A stretch of DNA of 64,000 nucleotides, taken from contig NZ_BMQY01000007.1 in NCBI RefSeq assembly GCF_014648355.1, forward strand, positions 62,001 to 126,000, given 5' to 3'. Below, piece after piece: positions 41,773 to 50,760 of the stretch; position 1 is the first letter of the stretch; each line of letters begins with the position of its first letter. The notes beneath the pieces were generated by a model. That model was not told the origin of the DNA. It did not search any database and worked only from the letters and a program-made list of their open reading frames with translations. A program made the translations under genes and the position numbers. Source of the stretch: Couchioplanes azureus (GTDB lineage Bacteria; Actinomycetota; Actinomycetes; Mycobacteriales; Micromonosporaceae).

Positions 41773-44253
41773 CTAGTCCGTGGCGGCGGCGGTTGCGGGG
41801 AGTCGGATGGTGAAGGTGGTGCCGGGGTCGTTGTGGGTGGCGGTGACGAGGCCGTGGTGGGCTTCGACGATGGCGTGGGTGACGACCAGGCCGAGGCCGG
41901 TGCCCGGAATGCTGGTGTGGCGGGCGTTGGTGGCGCGGAAGAAGGTCCGGAACAGGTGGGTGCGTTCTTCGGTCGGGATGCCGATACCGGTGTCGCAGAC
42001 GCTCAGTATGACGGTGTCGGCCGATGTGGTCAGGCTGACGTGGACGGCTCCGCCGTCGGGGCTGTACTTGACGGCGTTGGACAGCAGGTTGTCGATGACC
42101 TGGCGCAGTCGTTGCGGGTCGGCGTCGATGGTGAGGTGGTCAGGCAGGTTGAAGGTGAGGCGGACGTGGTTGGCGTGGGCGGCAGGCCGGATCGCGTCGA
42201 GGCTGTCGCGTACCAGGGTGGTGACGTCGGTGGGGCGCAGTTGTAGGCAGGCTCGGCCGCTCTGCAGCGCGGCGAGGTCGAGCAGGTCGTCGACGATGGC
42301 GGTGAGCAGGGCGGTGTTGCGGTCCACCGCGCTGAGCATCTCGTGCAGCTCCGGGTCGAGGTGCTCGTCGGTCAGCAGGAACTGGATGTAGGAGCCGATC
42401 GAGGTCAGCGGCGTACGCATTTCATGGCCGACCAGGGCGATGAAGTCGTCGCGGGTACGGTCCAGTTGCGCGGCGAGGCCCTCGATGTGTGCACGGGAAA
42501 GGAACCGGGCGATGTGCCCGGCGACGGAGGCCAGTCCGCTGACGATTTCCGCCTCGTCGTATTGACAACTGTCGGCGAAACAGGTCAGCACGCCGACCAC
42601 GGCACCGTCGCCGATGGGTACGCCCACGGCGGTGTGCAGCCCGGCGCGCGCGCACGCCGCGGCGAGGTCGGCCGGCACGGCGGGTCCCGAACCCGTGGTG
42701 TCGGCGACGTCCCGCACCCATACCGGACGGTTGTCGGCCCAGACGGTGCCGGTGATGCCCTGGCCTTCGACGACGGGACCGTTCAGCGGGTCGTCGATGT
42801 GCACGTCGGGCGTGAGCCAGTGCCCGACGTTGCGCAGGGTGTCGCTCACCGGATCGAGCAACCACAGTTCCGCGTACGGCCAGCGCAGCGTCTGCGCCAC
42901 GGCCCGGACGATCTGCGGCCCGACCTGGGTGACCTCGTCCGCGCCGCTGAGAATGGTGGCGACCTGGAGCTCGCAGCTCCGGAACCGGTCGGCGCGCCGT
43001 TGCATGGTGATGTCGTGCAAAGCGACCACGGCGCCGGCCGGCGTGCCGTCGGGCTCGCGCATGGGTTCGGCGTTGGCGGCGAAGGTCAACGCCGGCGTGT
43101 CAGCGGCTTTGAGTACCACCTCGGTACCGCGGACCACACTGCCCTGACACGCGCGCGTCAGCGGCCCCTCGCCTGGGCGCAGCGGTGCACCGTCCGGCGT
43201 GAACAAGGCGTTCTCCCACTCGGCGACGTCGACCGGCGGGCCGTCGCCAGGCAGACTTTGTGCCTGCCGCAAGGCCCGGTTGATCAGGACGATGCGGCCG
43301 TCGGCGTCACAGGCGGCTATTCCGGTGTAGAGGCTGTCGAGTACGGCGTGCAGGAAGCCGGATCGTCGCACGGAGAGCCGGTCGGCTGCGGCGCGTTCGG
43401 CGCCGTCGAGCAGCACCATTCCCCACCGCCGTCCGCTCGGTGTGTCCAGAGTCGTGACGAGCAGTTCGACCGGGAAGGTGTGACCGTCCCGGTGCCGGGC
43501 GCTGCACTGCTGCCGCCACGGCGACCCGGTGGTGCAGTCACCGGCCGCGGCGCGAATCCGGGTCCAGTCACCGGCCGACAGCATCAGGTGTTCCACCGAC
43601 CGCCCGAGCGCTTCCCCCAGTGACCAGCCGAACATGCCGGTCGCGGCGGCGTTCCACTCCGAGATCCGGCCGTCGTCGTGCAGGCTGACCAACGACTCAC
43701 CGAGCGCGTCGAGCACCGCCGCGGCGCCGGCGTGGTGATCGGTCAGCGGATCGCCCTCGGGCAGCGGGCCCAGCATCTCGGCCAGTTGCTGCAACGCCGT
43801 GAGGTCGTCGTCGGTCCACGACCGCGCAGCGGTGTCGGCGGCGGCGACCGCCCCGAGTGGCCTGCCGCGCCGGTCGCGCAGCGGTACACCGATATACGCC
43901 TGGACGTTGTAGCGCACGACCGCGGCGAAGGTGGCGTACTCCGGATGCGTCGAGAGGTCGCTGAGCACCAACGGGCGGCCTGCACTGGCGACCAGGGGAC
44001 ACAGCGACCCGGTCAGCGGCAACGTTCGCGACATCATCAGCTCGTCGGGCGCGCCGAACAGGCCGGCACACCGGATGGCACCGTCGCTGACCAGCGTCAC
44101 GAACCCCATCGGCGCCGCCAACGCCCGCGCCGCCAGATGCGCCGCCGCGTCCGCCGACACCGCCCGGCCCGGCAGCGCCAGCTCCGCCCGCCGGACGGAT
44201 GCCAGTCGAGATGCATCCGACAGCACAGCGTGATCGATCAACAATCCGGTCAC
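41773..44253 (-). CDS. Large sensor histidine kinase (GAF-PAS-PAS-GAF-HisKA-HATPase)
   Basis: This 826-residue soluble kinase has an N-terminal GAF domain (about 33-165), a PAS domain (175-285), a second PAS (300-415), a second GAF (430-585), a HisKA helix with the phosphorylated His610 in ALVGHEMRTPL, and an ATPase domain with the N box IDNLLSNAVKYSPDGG (Asn722/726), G1 CDTGIGIP and G2 GTGLGL. No transmembrane segment is seen, so it senses a cytosolic signal, probably redox, light or a small molecule. A divergent gene encodes a receiver-like protein lacking the phosphoacceptor. Confidence 0.88.
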   Translation of the reverse strand: MTGLLIDHAVLSDASRLASVRRAELALPGRAVSADAAAHLAARALAAPMGFVTLVSDGAIRCAGLFGAPDELMMSRTLPLTGSLCPLVASAGRPLVLSDLSTHPEYATFAAVVRYNVQAYIGVPLRDRRGRPLGAVAAADTAARSWTDDDLTALQQLAEMLGPLPEGDPLTDHHAGAAAVLDALGESLVSLHDDGRISEWNAAATGMFGWSLGEALGRSVEHLMLSAGDWTRIRAAAGDCTTGSPWRQQCSARHRDGHTFPVELLVTTLDTPSGRRWGMVLLDGAERAAADRLSVRRSGFLHAVLDSLYTGIAACDADGRIVLINRALRQAQSLPGDGPPVDVAEWENALFTPDGAPLRPGEGPLTRACQGSVVRGTEVVLKAADTPALTFAANAEPMREPDGTPAGAVVALHDITMQRRADRFRSCELQVATILSGADEVTQVGPQIVRAVAQTLRWPYAELWLLDPVSDTLRNVGHWLTPDVHIDDPLNGPVVEGQGITGTVWADNRPVWVRDVADTTGSGPAVPADLAAACARAGLHTAVGVPIGDGAVVGVLTCFADSCQYDEAEIVSGLASVAGHIARFLSRAHIEGLAAQLDRTRDDFIALVGHEMRTPLTSIGSYIQFLLTDEHLDPELHEMLSAVDRNTALLTAIVDDLLDLAALQSGRACLQLRPTDVTTLVRDSLDAIRPAAHANHVRLTFNLPDHLTIDADPQRLRQVIDNLLSNAVKYSPDGGAVHVSLTTSADTVILSVCDTGIGIPTEERTHLFRTFFRATNARHTSIPGTGLGLVVTHAIVEAHHGLVTATHNDPGTTFTIRLPATAAATD

Positions 44254-44517
44254 CGGATCACCCCGTCACCAACGTCGAGCACAGAACCGGCAGCCGGTGC
44301 CGCGCTACCAGGCAAAATATACGCTTCTCGGCGGCGTCCCCGGTAAGGGTCGGCAGCCTCACGGCCCCGGCCGCAGCGCTGGCATGTCACGATCAGTGAT
44401 GGCAGCCGCCGGAAAGGAGTAGAGTCCGAGGCATCCGACATGTCACGCCTCAACCGAGGCGCTCACCGCCGGCGTGCCAGGAAGAGCCGGACCGCTCTTC
44501 TGGAAAGCGTGCCCGTC

Positions 44518-44958
44518 ATGGCCACCCTCCTGCTCGGCGAGATCGACACGGACATCCGCATCGCGTTCACCATGCTCTTCCGGCGCGCCGGCTACCATGT
44601 GATCACCGCAGCGGACCCCCGATCGATCCTCGAGACCGCCCAGCGGCAAGGACCGGACCTGGTGATCCTGAACCTGCGCGACGACGACGGCCCCGACACC
44701 TGTCGGATCCTGCGCGCCGATGCCCTCACCAGCGACACACCGGTTCTGATGCTGTCTGCCGACCTCTATCCCGACGCCGGCGCTGCGGCCGCCGCCGGCG
44801 CCGACGCCTACCTGGCCAAACCGTTGAACAACGACGACCTCCTGCACCAGGTCCACAGTCTGCTCACCGCCAGAACCGGGGAGTGCCCGACCGGCAGACG
44901 GGACCGGCCCGCCGACGCCGACGCCGGTGTCTTCGGTCACGAGGTTCCGGTGAGCTGA
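44518..44958 (+). CDS. Receiver-domain protein lacking the phosphoacceptor Asp (pseudo-receiver)
   Basis: This 146-residue single-domain response-regulator-like protein has LLLGEIDTDIRIAFTMLFRRAGYHVITAAD, a switch region ending VLMLSAD (Ser80) and the conserved Lys101 in YLAKPLNNDD. The strand-3 aspartate that normally receives phosphate is Asn52 (LVILNLRDDDGPD). The N-terminal acidic pocket keeps Glu8 and Asp10 in altered spacing. It may signal by binding rather than by phosphorylation. It is divergent from the kinase gene. Start 44518 has GGAAAG about 10 bases upstream. Confidence 0.75.
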   Translation: MATLLLGEIDTDIRIAFTMLFRRAGYHVITAADPRSILETAQRQGPDLVILNLRDDDGPDTCRILRADALTSDTPVLMLSADLYPDAGAAAAAGADAYLAKPLNNDDLLHQVHSLLTARTGECPTGRRDRPADADAGVFGHEVPVS

Positions 44959-45005
44959 AGCATCGGGCCACCGTGCTCGCCGCGGTGGCCCGATGCGGGC
45001 GGGCG

Positions 45006-46181
45006 TCAGGGCTTGAGGACGATCTTTTCGCAGTTGTCCTGTTTGTTCTTGAAGATGTCGTAGCCGTGCGGGGCGTCGTTGAGCGGTAGCCGGTGGGTGA
45101 TGATGCGGGTCGGGTCGATCTCGCCGCGTTCGATGCGTTGCAGCAGCGGTTTCATGTAGCGCTGGACGTGGCACTGGCCGGTGCGCAGGGTCAGTGACCG
45201 GTTCATCCAGGCGCCGGCGGGGAACTTGTCGAGGAAACCGCCGTACACGCCGACGACCGAGACCACGCCGCCGCTGCGGCACGACATGATCGCCTGGCGC
45301 AGGGCGTGCGGGCGTTCGGTCTCCGACCGGACGGCCTGCTTGATCCGGTCGTAGGCGTGCAGGTGCGCGGCGCCGTGGCTGGCCTCCATGCCGACCGCGT
45401 CGATGCACTTGTCCGGGCCGCGTCCACCGGTGAGTTCCAGCAGCCGCGAGCGCACGTCGACCTCGTCGAAGTTGATCGCGATGTGTCCGGCCTGTTCGGC
45501 CATCCGCAGCCGGTACGGCTCCTTGTCGATGGCGATGACCTTCGCGGCGCCCAGCACCCGGGCGCTGTCCATGGCGAACTGGCCGACCGGGCCGGCGCCC
45601 CACACCGCCACCACGTCGCTGGGCGCGATGTCGCACATCTCGGCGCCCATGTAGCCGGTGGGCAGGATGTCGGACAGGAACAGCACCTGCTCGTCGGTCA
45701 GGTCCGACTCGATCTTCAGCGGGCCGACGTCGGCGAACGGCACCCGCGCGTACTGCGCCTGACCGCCGGCGAAACCGCCGGTCAGATGCGAGTAGCCGAA
45801 GATCCCGGCGACCGGGTGGCCGAACATCTTCTCCGCGATGCCGGCGTTGGGGTTGGAGTTCTCGCAGCAGGAGTACATCTCGTTCGCGCAGGCGGCGCAG
45901 GCGCCGCAGGCGATCGGGAACGGCACGACGACCCGGTCGCCGACGCGCAGCTTGTCCGCGGGCACCCCGGACCCGACCTCGATCACCTCGCCCATGAACT
46001 CGTGGCCCATGATGTCGCCGTCCTGCATGGTGGGTACGTACCCGTCGACCAGGTGCAGGTCCGAGCCGCAGATCGCGGTGGAGGTGATCCGTACGATGGC
46101 ATCGCGCTTGTTCAGGATCTTCGGGTCCGGCACGTCACGTACCTCGACCTTGTTACGGCCCGCCCAGGTGGTCGCCTTCAC
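45006..46181 (-). CDS. Zinc-dependent alcohol/formaldehyde dehydrogenase-like MDR
   Basis: This 391-residue MDR enzyme has catalytic zinc residues CGSDLH and GHEFMGEVIEVG, a four-Cys structural zinc loop (CGACAACANEMYSCCE), and an NAD loop AVWGAGPVGQFAMDSARVLGA. The layout (GYVPTMQDGDIMGHEFMG, and a long GGRGPDKCIDAVGMEASHG insert) is that of the glutathione-independent formaldehyde dehydrogenase-like branch. It is the second gene of an operon with an SRPBCC protein (GTGA overlap). The substrate is unknown and no sterol operator is near. Confidence 0.8.
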   Translation of the reverse strand: MKATTWAGRNKVEVRDVPDPKILNKRDAIVRITSTAICGSDLHLVDGYVPTMQDGDIMGHEFMGEVIEVGSGVPADKLRVGDRVVVPFPIACGACAACANEMYSCCENSNPNAGIAEKMFGHPVAGIFGYSHLTGGFAGGQAQYARVPFADVGPLKIESDLTDEQVLFLSDILPTGYMGAEMCDIAPSDVVAVWGAGPVGQFAMDSARVLGAAKVIAIDKEPYRLRMAEQAGHIAINFDEVDVRSRLLELTGGRGPDKCIDAVGMEASHGAAHLHAYDRIKQAVRSETERPHALRQAIMSCRSGGVVSVVGVYGGFLDKFPAGAWMNRSLTLRTGQCHVQRYMKPLLQRIERGEIDPTRIITHRLPLNDAPHGYDIFKNKQDNCEKIVLKP

Positions 46182-47164
46182 GCGTCCTCTCCCTTCGCGA
46201 GTTCGGCGTCCGACAGCGGTTGCGCCGGACGCTGCGGGAACTCCTTGCGGGCCCGTTTGCCCCACGGGGCGCCGTCGGAGCGGACCACCTCCCCGGTCTC
46301 CAGCACCTGCTTGAGCCGGCGCAGGTCGTCGTCGAGCTGCTGGTGCGGTTCCTCACCGAAGTACTTCGCGACCGCCTTGCCGACCGCGCCGCCCGGAATC
46401 TCGTAGGTCAGCACGACGTGGACCTCGGTGCTCACCGCGTCCGGGGCCGGCACGAACCGGACCGTACCGGCGTTCGGCACGTCGGCGTGCCCGGTCGAGC
46501 GCCACGCGATCTTCTCACCGGGTACCTCGTCGACGATCTCCGCGTCCCACTGGACGTTCTTGCCGAACGGGGCGTCGGCGACCCAGTGGCTCGTGCGGTC
46601 GCCGGTGGTGCGGACCTGCTCGAGATGCGCCATGAACGTCGGCAGGTTCTCCAGATCACGCCAGAACGCGTACACCTCCGACGCGGGTTTACGGATGGTC
46701 GTCGTGGCCGTCAACTCCATGGGTCCTCCTTGGCGTGTGCCCCGGGCACCGGCGCCTTTCGCTCTGGTGGCCTGTACGGCGGTCAGTAGGTCCAGCACGG
46801 TGATCCCGGCGACGGCACCGGTCACGGCGAGCAGCCGTCGGCGGCGCCGCCCGCCCCGGTGGGCGAGGGCCATCCCCAACGCGGTCAGATCCATCGCGTC
46901 GCCCACCACCCGGGTCCACGCCCACGCACTCTTGCGCCGGCTCGTCAGGAGCCCGGCCGCGTGGACCAGCTCCCGCGCCCCGACCAGCGGCACCACCGCC
47001 CGCGAGGTCGCAGAGTCGTCCACGCCGCTCAGCCGGCGCACTGTCTCCGGCGCCGCCAGTTGTGCGACACCCAGCCCCAGACTCATCCAGCCGAGCCCGC
47101 GGCCCCGCCGCTGCACCTCGTCCTGCCTGTCGTTCGCTGCTTCTCGGGTTGCCAGTTGCGTCAC
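46178..47164 (-). CDS. Membrane-anchored SRPBCC (cyclase/dehydrase) protein
   Basis: This 328-residue protein has two parts. Residues 1-140 hold an N-terminal membrane module (GLGWMSLGLGVAQLAAPETVRRLSG, ARELVHAAGLLTS and a hydrophobic helix around LLAVTGAVAGITVLDLLTA). From about residue 145 there is a polyketide cyclase/SRPBCC domain: TIRKPASEVYAFWRDLENLPTFMAHLEQV, DEVPGEKIAWRSTGHADVPNAGTVRF and VVLTYEIPGGAVGKAVAKYFGEEPHQQLDDDLRRLK. GTG at 47164 has GGAGGC upstream. The same two modules occur as separate or fused proteins in other actinobacteria. Its function is unknown. Confidence 0.75.
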   Translation of the reverse strand: MTQLATREAANDRQDEVQRRGRGLGWMSLGLGVAQLAAPETVRRLSGVDDSATSRAVVPLVGARELVHAAGLLTSRRKSAWAWTRVVGDAMDLTALGMALAHRGGRRRRRLLAVTGAVAGITVLDLLTAVQATRAKGAGARGTRQGGPMELTATTTIRKPASEVYAFWRDLENLPTFMAHLEQVRTTGDRTSHWVADAPFGKNVQWDAEIVDEVPGEKIAWRSTGHADVPNAGTVRFVPAPDAVSTEVHVVLTYEIPGGAVGKAVAKYFGEEPHQQLDDDLRRLKQVLETGEVVRSDGAPWGKRARKEFPQRPAQPLSDAELAKGEDA

Positions 47165-47308
47165 GGGTAGCCTCCGTGTGGGATCGCGCCCCGTCCGACG
47201 TATCGGTGCACCGCGACCGGGGGCGCGTCGGGTTCGACCCCGGCTACCCGCCGACAAAACGCTTAAACCGCCTGGCTTCCGCCGCAGAAGAACGACGAAA
47301 ACGCAGTC

Positions 47309-48409
47309 TCATCGGCAGGTTTGTGCACTCCCCGAGGAAGGCGTACGCCCCGGCGGCTTCGACGCCGTGTGCCTGAGCGCGGCGAGCCGGTCCTCCGCCT
47401 CCCTCATGATGCGGTCGATGAGCTCGGCGCAGGACGGCAGGTCGTCGATGAGCCCGGCCACCTGGCCGGCCGGCATCACCCCGGACTCGGGCCGCCCGTG
47501 CACCATCGAGGTCCGCAGCAGCGCCGGGGTGTTGGCCGCCATCACCGTCTGCGCCCACGACAGCCCCCGCGCCCGCCGGGTGGCGCGACCCGCACCCAGC
47601 AGCGCCGCCCAGGACAGGCGGGTCTCGCGCCGGAACGCGGCGGCGTGCCGCAGCGACCGGACCAGGCCGCAAACGCGCCCGGAGCGTTCGAGCGCCTCGA
47701 CGAACGGGGTGCGCAGCACCCGGTGCGGCACGCCGTCGACCCGGGTGGTGACCACCGTGCCGGTGACCTGGGCGGCCAGGTAGTGGCGCTTGACCTCCGC
47801 GCCGACCGGGCTGTCCGAGGTGAGCAGGAAGCGCGTGCCCATGGCGATGCCGGCGGCGCCGTACGCCAGCGCGGCCACCAGCCCCCGGCCGTCGAAGAAG
47901 CCGCCGGCCGCCACCACGGGCACGTCCACGGCGTCGACCACCTGGGGCAGCAGCAGCGTGGTGGGCACCGGCCCGGTGTGCCCGCCGCCCTCCCCGCCCT
48001 GCACCAGCACCGCGTCCACCCCCCAGCCGTGCACCTTCTCGGCGTGGCGCAGCGCGCCGACCGAGGGCATCGTGAGCACGCCGCCGTCGGCGCAGCGGCG
48101 GATCAGCTCCCGGCTCGGCGCGAGGGCGAAGGAGGCCAGCCGTACCCGCTCGCGGACCAGCAGGTCGATGCGGTCCGCGGCGTCCGGGGTGTCGGCGCGG
48201 ACGTTCACCCCGAACGGCGCGCCGGTGCGCCGCCGGACCTCGCGGACGGCGGCCCGCAGCTCGTCGAGGCTCAGGGCGGCGGAGGCGAGGATGCCGAAGC
48301 CGCCCGCGGCCGAGGTTGCGGCCACCAGCGCGGGTGTGGACACGAATCCCATGCCGGTCTGCACGACGGGGTGCCGGCAGCCGAGCAGCTCGGTGAGGCG
48401 GGTCCTCAT
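47309..48409 (-). CDS. ipdC: IpdC-type FMN oxidoreductase (ring C/D catabolism)
   Basis: This 366-residue nitronate monooxygenase-fold flavoprotein has HPVVQTGMGFVSTPALVAATSAAGGFGILASA, VDAVLVQGGEGGGHTGPVPTTLLLPQVVDAV and VPVVAAGGFFDGRGLVAALAYGAAGIAMGTRFLLT. It follows ipdB with a 4-base overlap, as Rv3553 follows Rv3552. IpdC is required for HIP degradation in mycobacteria and Rhodococcus and is thought to act on a ring-C/D CoA thioester before ring opening. A C-terminal tail of about 12 residues is additional to the mycobacterial length. Confidence 0.85.
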   Translation of the reverse strand: MRTRLTELLGCRHPVVQTGMGFVSTPALVAATSAAGGFGILASAALSLDELRAAVREVRRRTGAPFGVNVRADTPDAADRIDLLVRERVRLASFALAPSRELIRRCADGGVLTMPSVGALRHAEKVHGWGVDAVLVQGGEGGGHTGPVPTTLLLPQVVDAVDVPVVAAGGFFDGRGLVAALAYGAAGIAMGTRFLLTSDSPVGAEVKRHYLAAQVTGTVVTTRVDGVPHRVLRTPFVEALERSGRVCGLVRSLRHAAAFRRETRLSWAALLGAGRATRRARGLSWAQTVMAANTPALLRTSMVHGRPESGVMPAGQVAGLIDDLPSCAELIDRIMREAEDRLAALRHTASKPPGRTPSSGSAQTCR

Positions 48410-49131
48410 CGCACCTCCTTCTCCCGCAGCCCCTCCGGGTCGAGGTCGCGGATCAGGGCGAGCTCGGCCGCCGTCGGCAGCCGGGTCCGCGGCACGTCGG
48501 CCGGCGCGGCGAGCGGGAACCCGGTGGCCCGCGCGACCTCGGCGGCGGTGACGCCGGGGTGCACCGAGCGCAGCCGCATGCGGTGGTCCGGGGTGGCGAA
48601 GTCCAGCACGGCGAGGTCGGTGACCACCGTACGGATCTCGTGGAACCGGTTGGCCGGCGCGCCGAGCGCGCCCGCCCGGTCGTAGCCGATGCCGCAGACC
48701 ATGTCGACCCGCTCCACGAAGACCCTCGGCGAGTGTCGTGGCACCCAGTAGCTGACGACGTGGTTGACGGTGTTGCCGGGCGCGCCGCGCACGCCGAGGA
48801 GCTGGGCGCTCGGCCGGGACCAGTCGCCGATGCAGGAGATGTTCTGGTTGCCGTGGCGGTCGAGCTGGCTCGCCCCCATCATCGCGTGCCGCCGGCCCGC
48901 GGCCACCACCTGGAACACCGCGCGGTACGGCAGCCAGCCCTCGACCGTGCCGCCGTGCACGAGGGTCGCCTCGCCGTCGCTCAGCACGAGGTCCGGGGCG
49001 AAGGTGAGCTGCGCCAGCCGGGCGCCGAGGCGGGGGACGAGCGCCATGGGGGCGGCGAGGATCGCGCCGTCCCCGCGCCACGCCTCCGCGCACGCGACCA
49101 CGCAGACCTCCGCGCGGGTCGGCTCGCTCAT
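48406..49131 (-). CDS. ipdB: IpdB, beta subunit of the ring-C hydrolase
   Basis: This 241-residue class I CoA-transferase-like protein has TRAEVCVVACAEAWRGDGAILAAPMALVPRLGARLAQLTFAPDLVLSDGEA, GASQLDRHGNQNISCIGDW and a C-terminal ATGFPLAAPADVPRTRLPTAAELALIRDLDPEGLRE. IpdA and IpdB together hydrolyse the last ring (ring C) of COCHEA-CoA in mycobacteria. It overlaps both ipdA and ipdC by four bases. Confidence 0.9.
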   Translation of the reverse strand: MSEPTRAEVCVVACAEAWRGDGAILAAPMALVPRLGARLAQLTFAPDLVLSDGEATLVHGGTVEGWLPYRAVFQVVAAGRRHAMMGASQLDRHGNQNISCIGDWSRPSAQLLGVRGAPGNTVNHVVSYWVPRHSPRVFVERVDMVCGIGYDRAGALGAPANRFHEIRTVVTDLAVLDFATPDHRMRLRSVHPGVTAAEVARATGFPLAAPADVPRTRLPTAAELALIRDLDPEGLREKEVR

Positions 49132-49973
49132 CGTGCCCGCACCGCCTTCTGGTAGTCGTCCTCGTCGCCGTCCAGGTAGGTCTCGCGGAACCGTTCCCAG
49201 CCCGCCGGGCTCGCCGCGGCGGACGCGTACTCGCGCTGGAACGCCTCGTCCCGGCCGTAGTCGGGCACGCAGCTGGTGAAGTGCGCGCCGTTCGGGGTGG
49301 CCACCACGCCGTCCACCATCATCCGGTTGACCAGCAGGCCCTGCGGCGGCCCGGCGTCCACCAGCTCGGTCGTGCCCACCACCCGCTCGCAGGACAGGTA
49401 GCGGCGCCGCGCGGCCAGGCAGAACAGGTCGTCGAAGTAGGGATCGGGCCCGAGGTAGCGCCCGTTGCCGCGCTCGTCGGCCCGGTTGAGGTGGATCAGC
49501 GCGGCATCCAGCGGCAGCGCCGGCACGGCGAGGAACTCCTCACCGTCGGGGTACGGCGAGCGCACGGTCCGCAGCTCCGGGACGACCCGCGGCACGTCGG
49601 AGCCCAGCCCGGCCCGCATCGGCAGGAACGGCAGCCGGTGGGCGGCGGCCAGCAGTCCCCAGTAGAGCATTCCCTCGTCCAGCTCGGTCAGCGCCACCGT
49701 GCCCTCCTGCCGCGCCCGGCGGAAGTGCGGCTCCAGCGGGATGCTGTCCAGCGAGACGAAGCCGGTGACGACCCGGCGTACGCAGCCCGCCGCGATCAGC
49801 AGCCCGACGTCCGGCCCGCCGAAGCCGACCACCGTCAGTCCGGTCAGGCCGGCCCGGGCGATCGCGCGCACCAGCGCCATCGGCTTGCGCCGCGAACCCC
49901 AGCCGCCGACCCCGATCGTCATCCCGGACCGCAGCTCGCCGACCACCTCCGCGACGGACATCCGGGTCCCCAC
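49128..49973 (-). CDS. ipdA: IpdA, alpha subunit of the ring-C hydrolase
   Basis: This 281-residue CoA-transferase-like subunit has VVGELRSGMTIGVGGWGSRRKPMALVRAIARAGLTGLTVVGFGGPDVGLLIAAGCV, TELDEGMLYWGLLAAAHRLPFLPMRAGLGSDV and NRADERGNGRYLGPDPYFDDLFCLAA. Together with IpdB it forms a hydrolase that opens ring C of the steroid nucleus (mycobacterial model). It is preceded by echA20 and followed by ipdB with an overlap, the order echA20-ipdA-ipdB-ipdC found in M. tuberculosis. Confidence 0.9.
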   Translation of the reverse strand: MGTRMSVAEVVGELRSGMTIGVGGWGSRRKPMALVRAIARAGLTGLTVVGFGGPDVGLLIAAGCVRRVVTGFVSLDSIPLEPHFRRARQEGTVALTELDEGMLYWGLLAAAHRLPFLPMRAGLGSDVPRVVPELRTVRSPYPDGEEFLAVPALPLDAALIHLNRADERGNGRYLGPDPYFDDLFCLAARRRYLSCERVVGTTELVDAGPPQGLLVNRMMVDGVVATPNGAHFTSCVPDYGRDEAFQREYASAAASPAGWERFRETYLDGDEDDYQKAVRAR

Positions 49974-49976
49974 GCC

Positions 49977-50714
49977 TCACCGCCCCTCGACGAAGCGCTG
50001 CCGGGCGCGGTCTCCGGCGCCGCTGAGGTTCAGCTCGAAGGTGAAGCCCTGCTCGAACCGGTACGACCGCCTGACGTCGACCGGATCGATGCCGTTGAGG
50101 GCCTCCTTGGCCCGCCGGATCACCACCGGGTCCTTGGCCGCGATCTCCTCGGCCACCTCGCGGGCCGCCTTGCGCAGCTCGGCGGCGGGCACCACGGCGA
50201 GCACCGTGCCGTACCGGTGCAGGTCGTGGGCGGAGACCGGGCGGCAGGTGTAGACCATCGTCCGCATCAGCTGCTGCGGCACCAGGCGGGACAGGTGGGT
50301 GGCCGCGCCGAGCGCGCCCCGGTCCACCTCGGGCAGCCCGACGACGGCGTCGTCGGCCGCGACGACCAGGTCGGCGTTGCCCGCCAGGCCGACGCCGCCG
50401 CCGAGGCAGAAGCCCTGCACCGCGGCGATCACCGGGACCGGGCACTCGTAGACCGCGGCGAACGCCGCGGCGCAGCCCCGGTTGGCGGCCAGCAGCGCGT
50501 CGTGCCCGGCGGAGCGCTGCATCTCCTTGATGTCCACGCCGGCACAGAAGCCACGGCCCTCGGCGGCCAGCACCACCGCGCGGGTGCCCGGTTCGGCGCC
50601 GGCCGCGGTGAGGGCCCCGGCGAGCTCCGTCCAGCCGGCCGCCGGCAGCGCGTTGACCGGCGGGAAGTCGAGGACCACCTCGGTGACGGCGCCGGGATGC
50701 AGGTGTACGCCCAC
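49977..50714 (-). CDS. echA20: EchA20-type ring-D hydrolase (crotonase family)
   Basis: This 245-residue crotonase has VVLDFPPVNALPAAGWTELAGAL, AEGRGFCAGVDIKEMQ, VQGFCLGGGVGLAGNADLVVAADDAVVGLPEVDRGALGAATHLSRLVP and a C-terminal RRAKEALNGIDPVDVRRSYRFEQGFTFEL, matching Rv3550 in length. EchA20 hydrolyses ring D of HIEC-CoA to COCHEA-CoA. It is the first gene of the ipd operon, divergent from an Rv3549c-like SDR with a KstR2-type box between. The GTG has no good Shine-Dalgarno. Confidence 0.88.
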   Translation of the reverse strand: MGVHLHPGAVTEVVLDFPPVNALPAAGWTELAGALTAAGAEPGTRAVVLAAEGRGFCAGVDIKEMQRSAGHDALLAANRGCAAAFAAVYECPVPVIAAVQGFCLGGGVGLAGNADLVVAADDAVVGLPEVDRGALGAATHLSRLVPQQLMRTMVYTCRPVSAHDLHRYGTVLAVVPAAELRKAAREVAEEIAAKDPVVIRRAKEALNGIDPVDVRRSYRFEQGFTFELNLSGAGDRARQRFVEGR

Positions 50715-50726
50715 GCCGGCAGCCTA

Positions 50727-50740
50727 ACCTAGCGCTTGCT
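50727..50740. promoter_or_regulatory. KstR2-type operator between echA20 and the SDR gene
   Basis: ACCTAGCGCTTGCT fits AnCAAGnnCTTGnT with one mismatch. It lies 12 bases upstream of echA20 and 20 upstream of the SDR ATG and can serve both. Confidence 0.7.
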
Positions 50741-50760
50741 TGGTGGTCTACGATCGGCGG

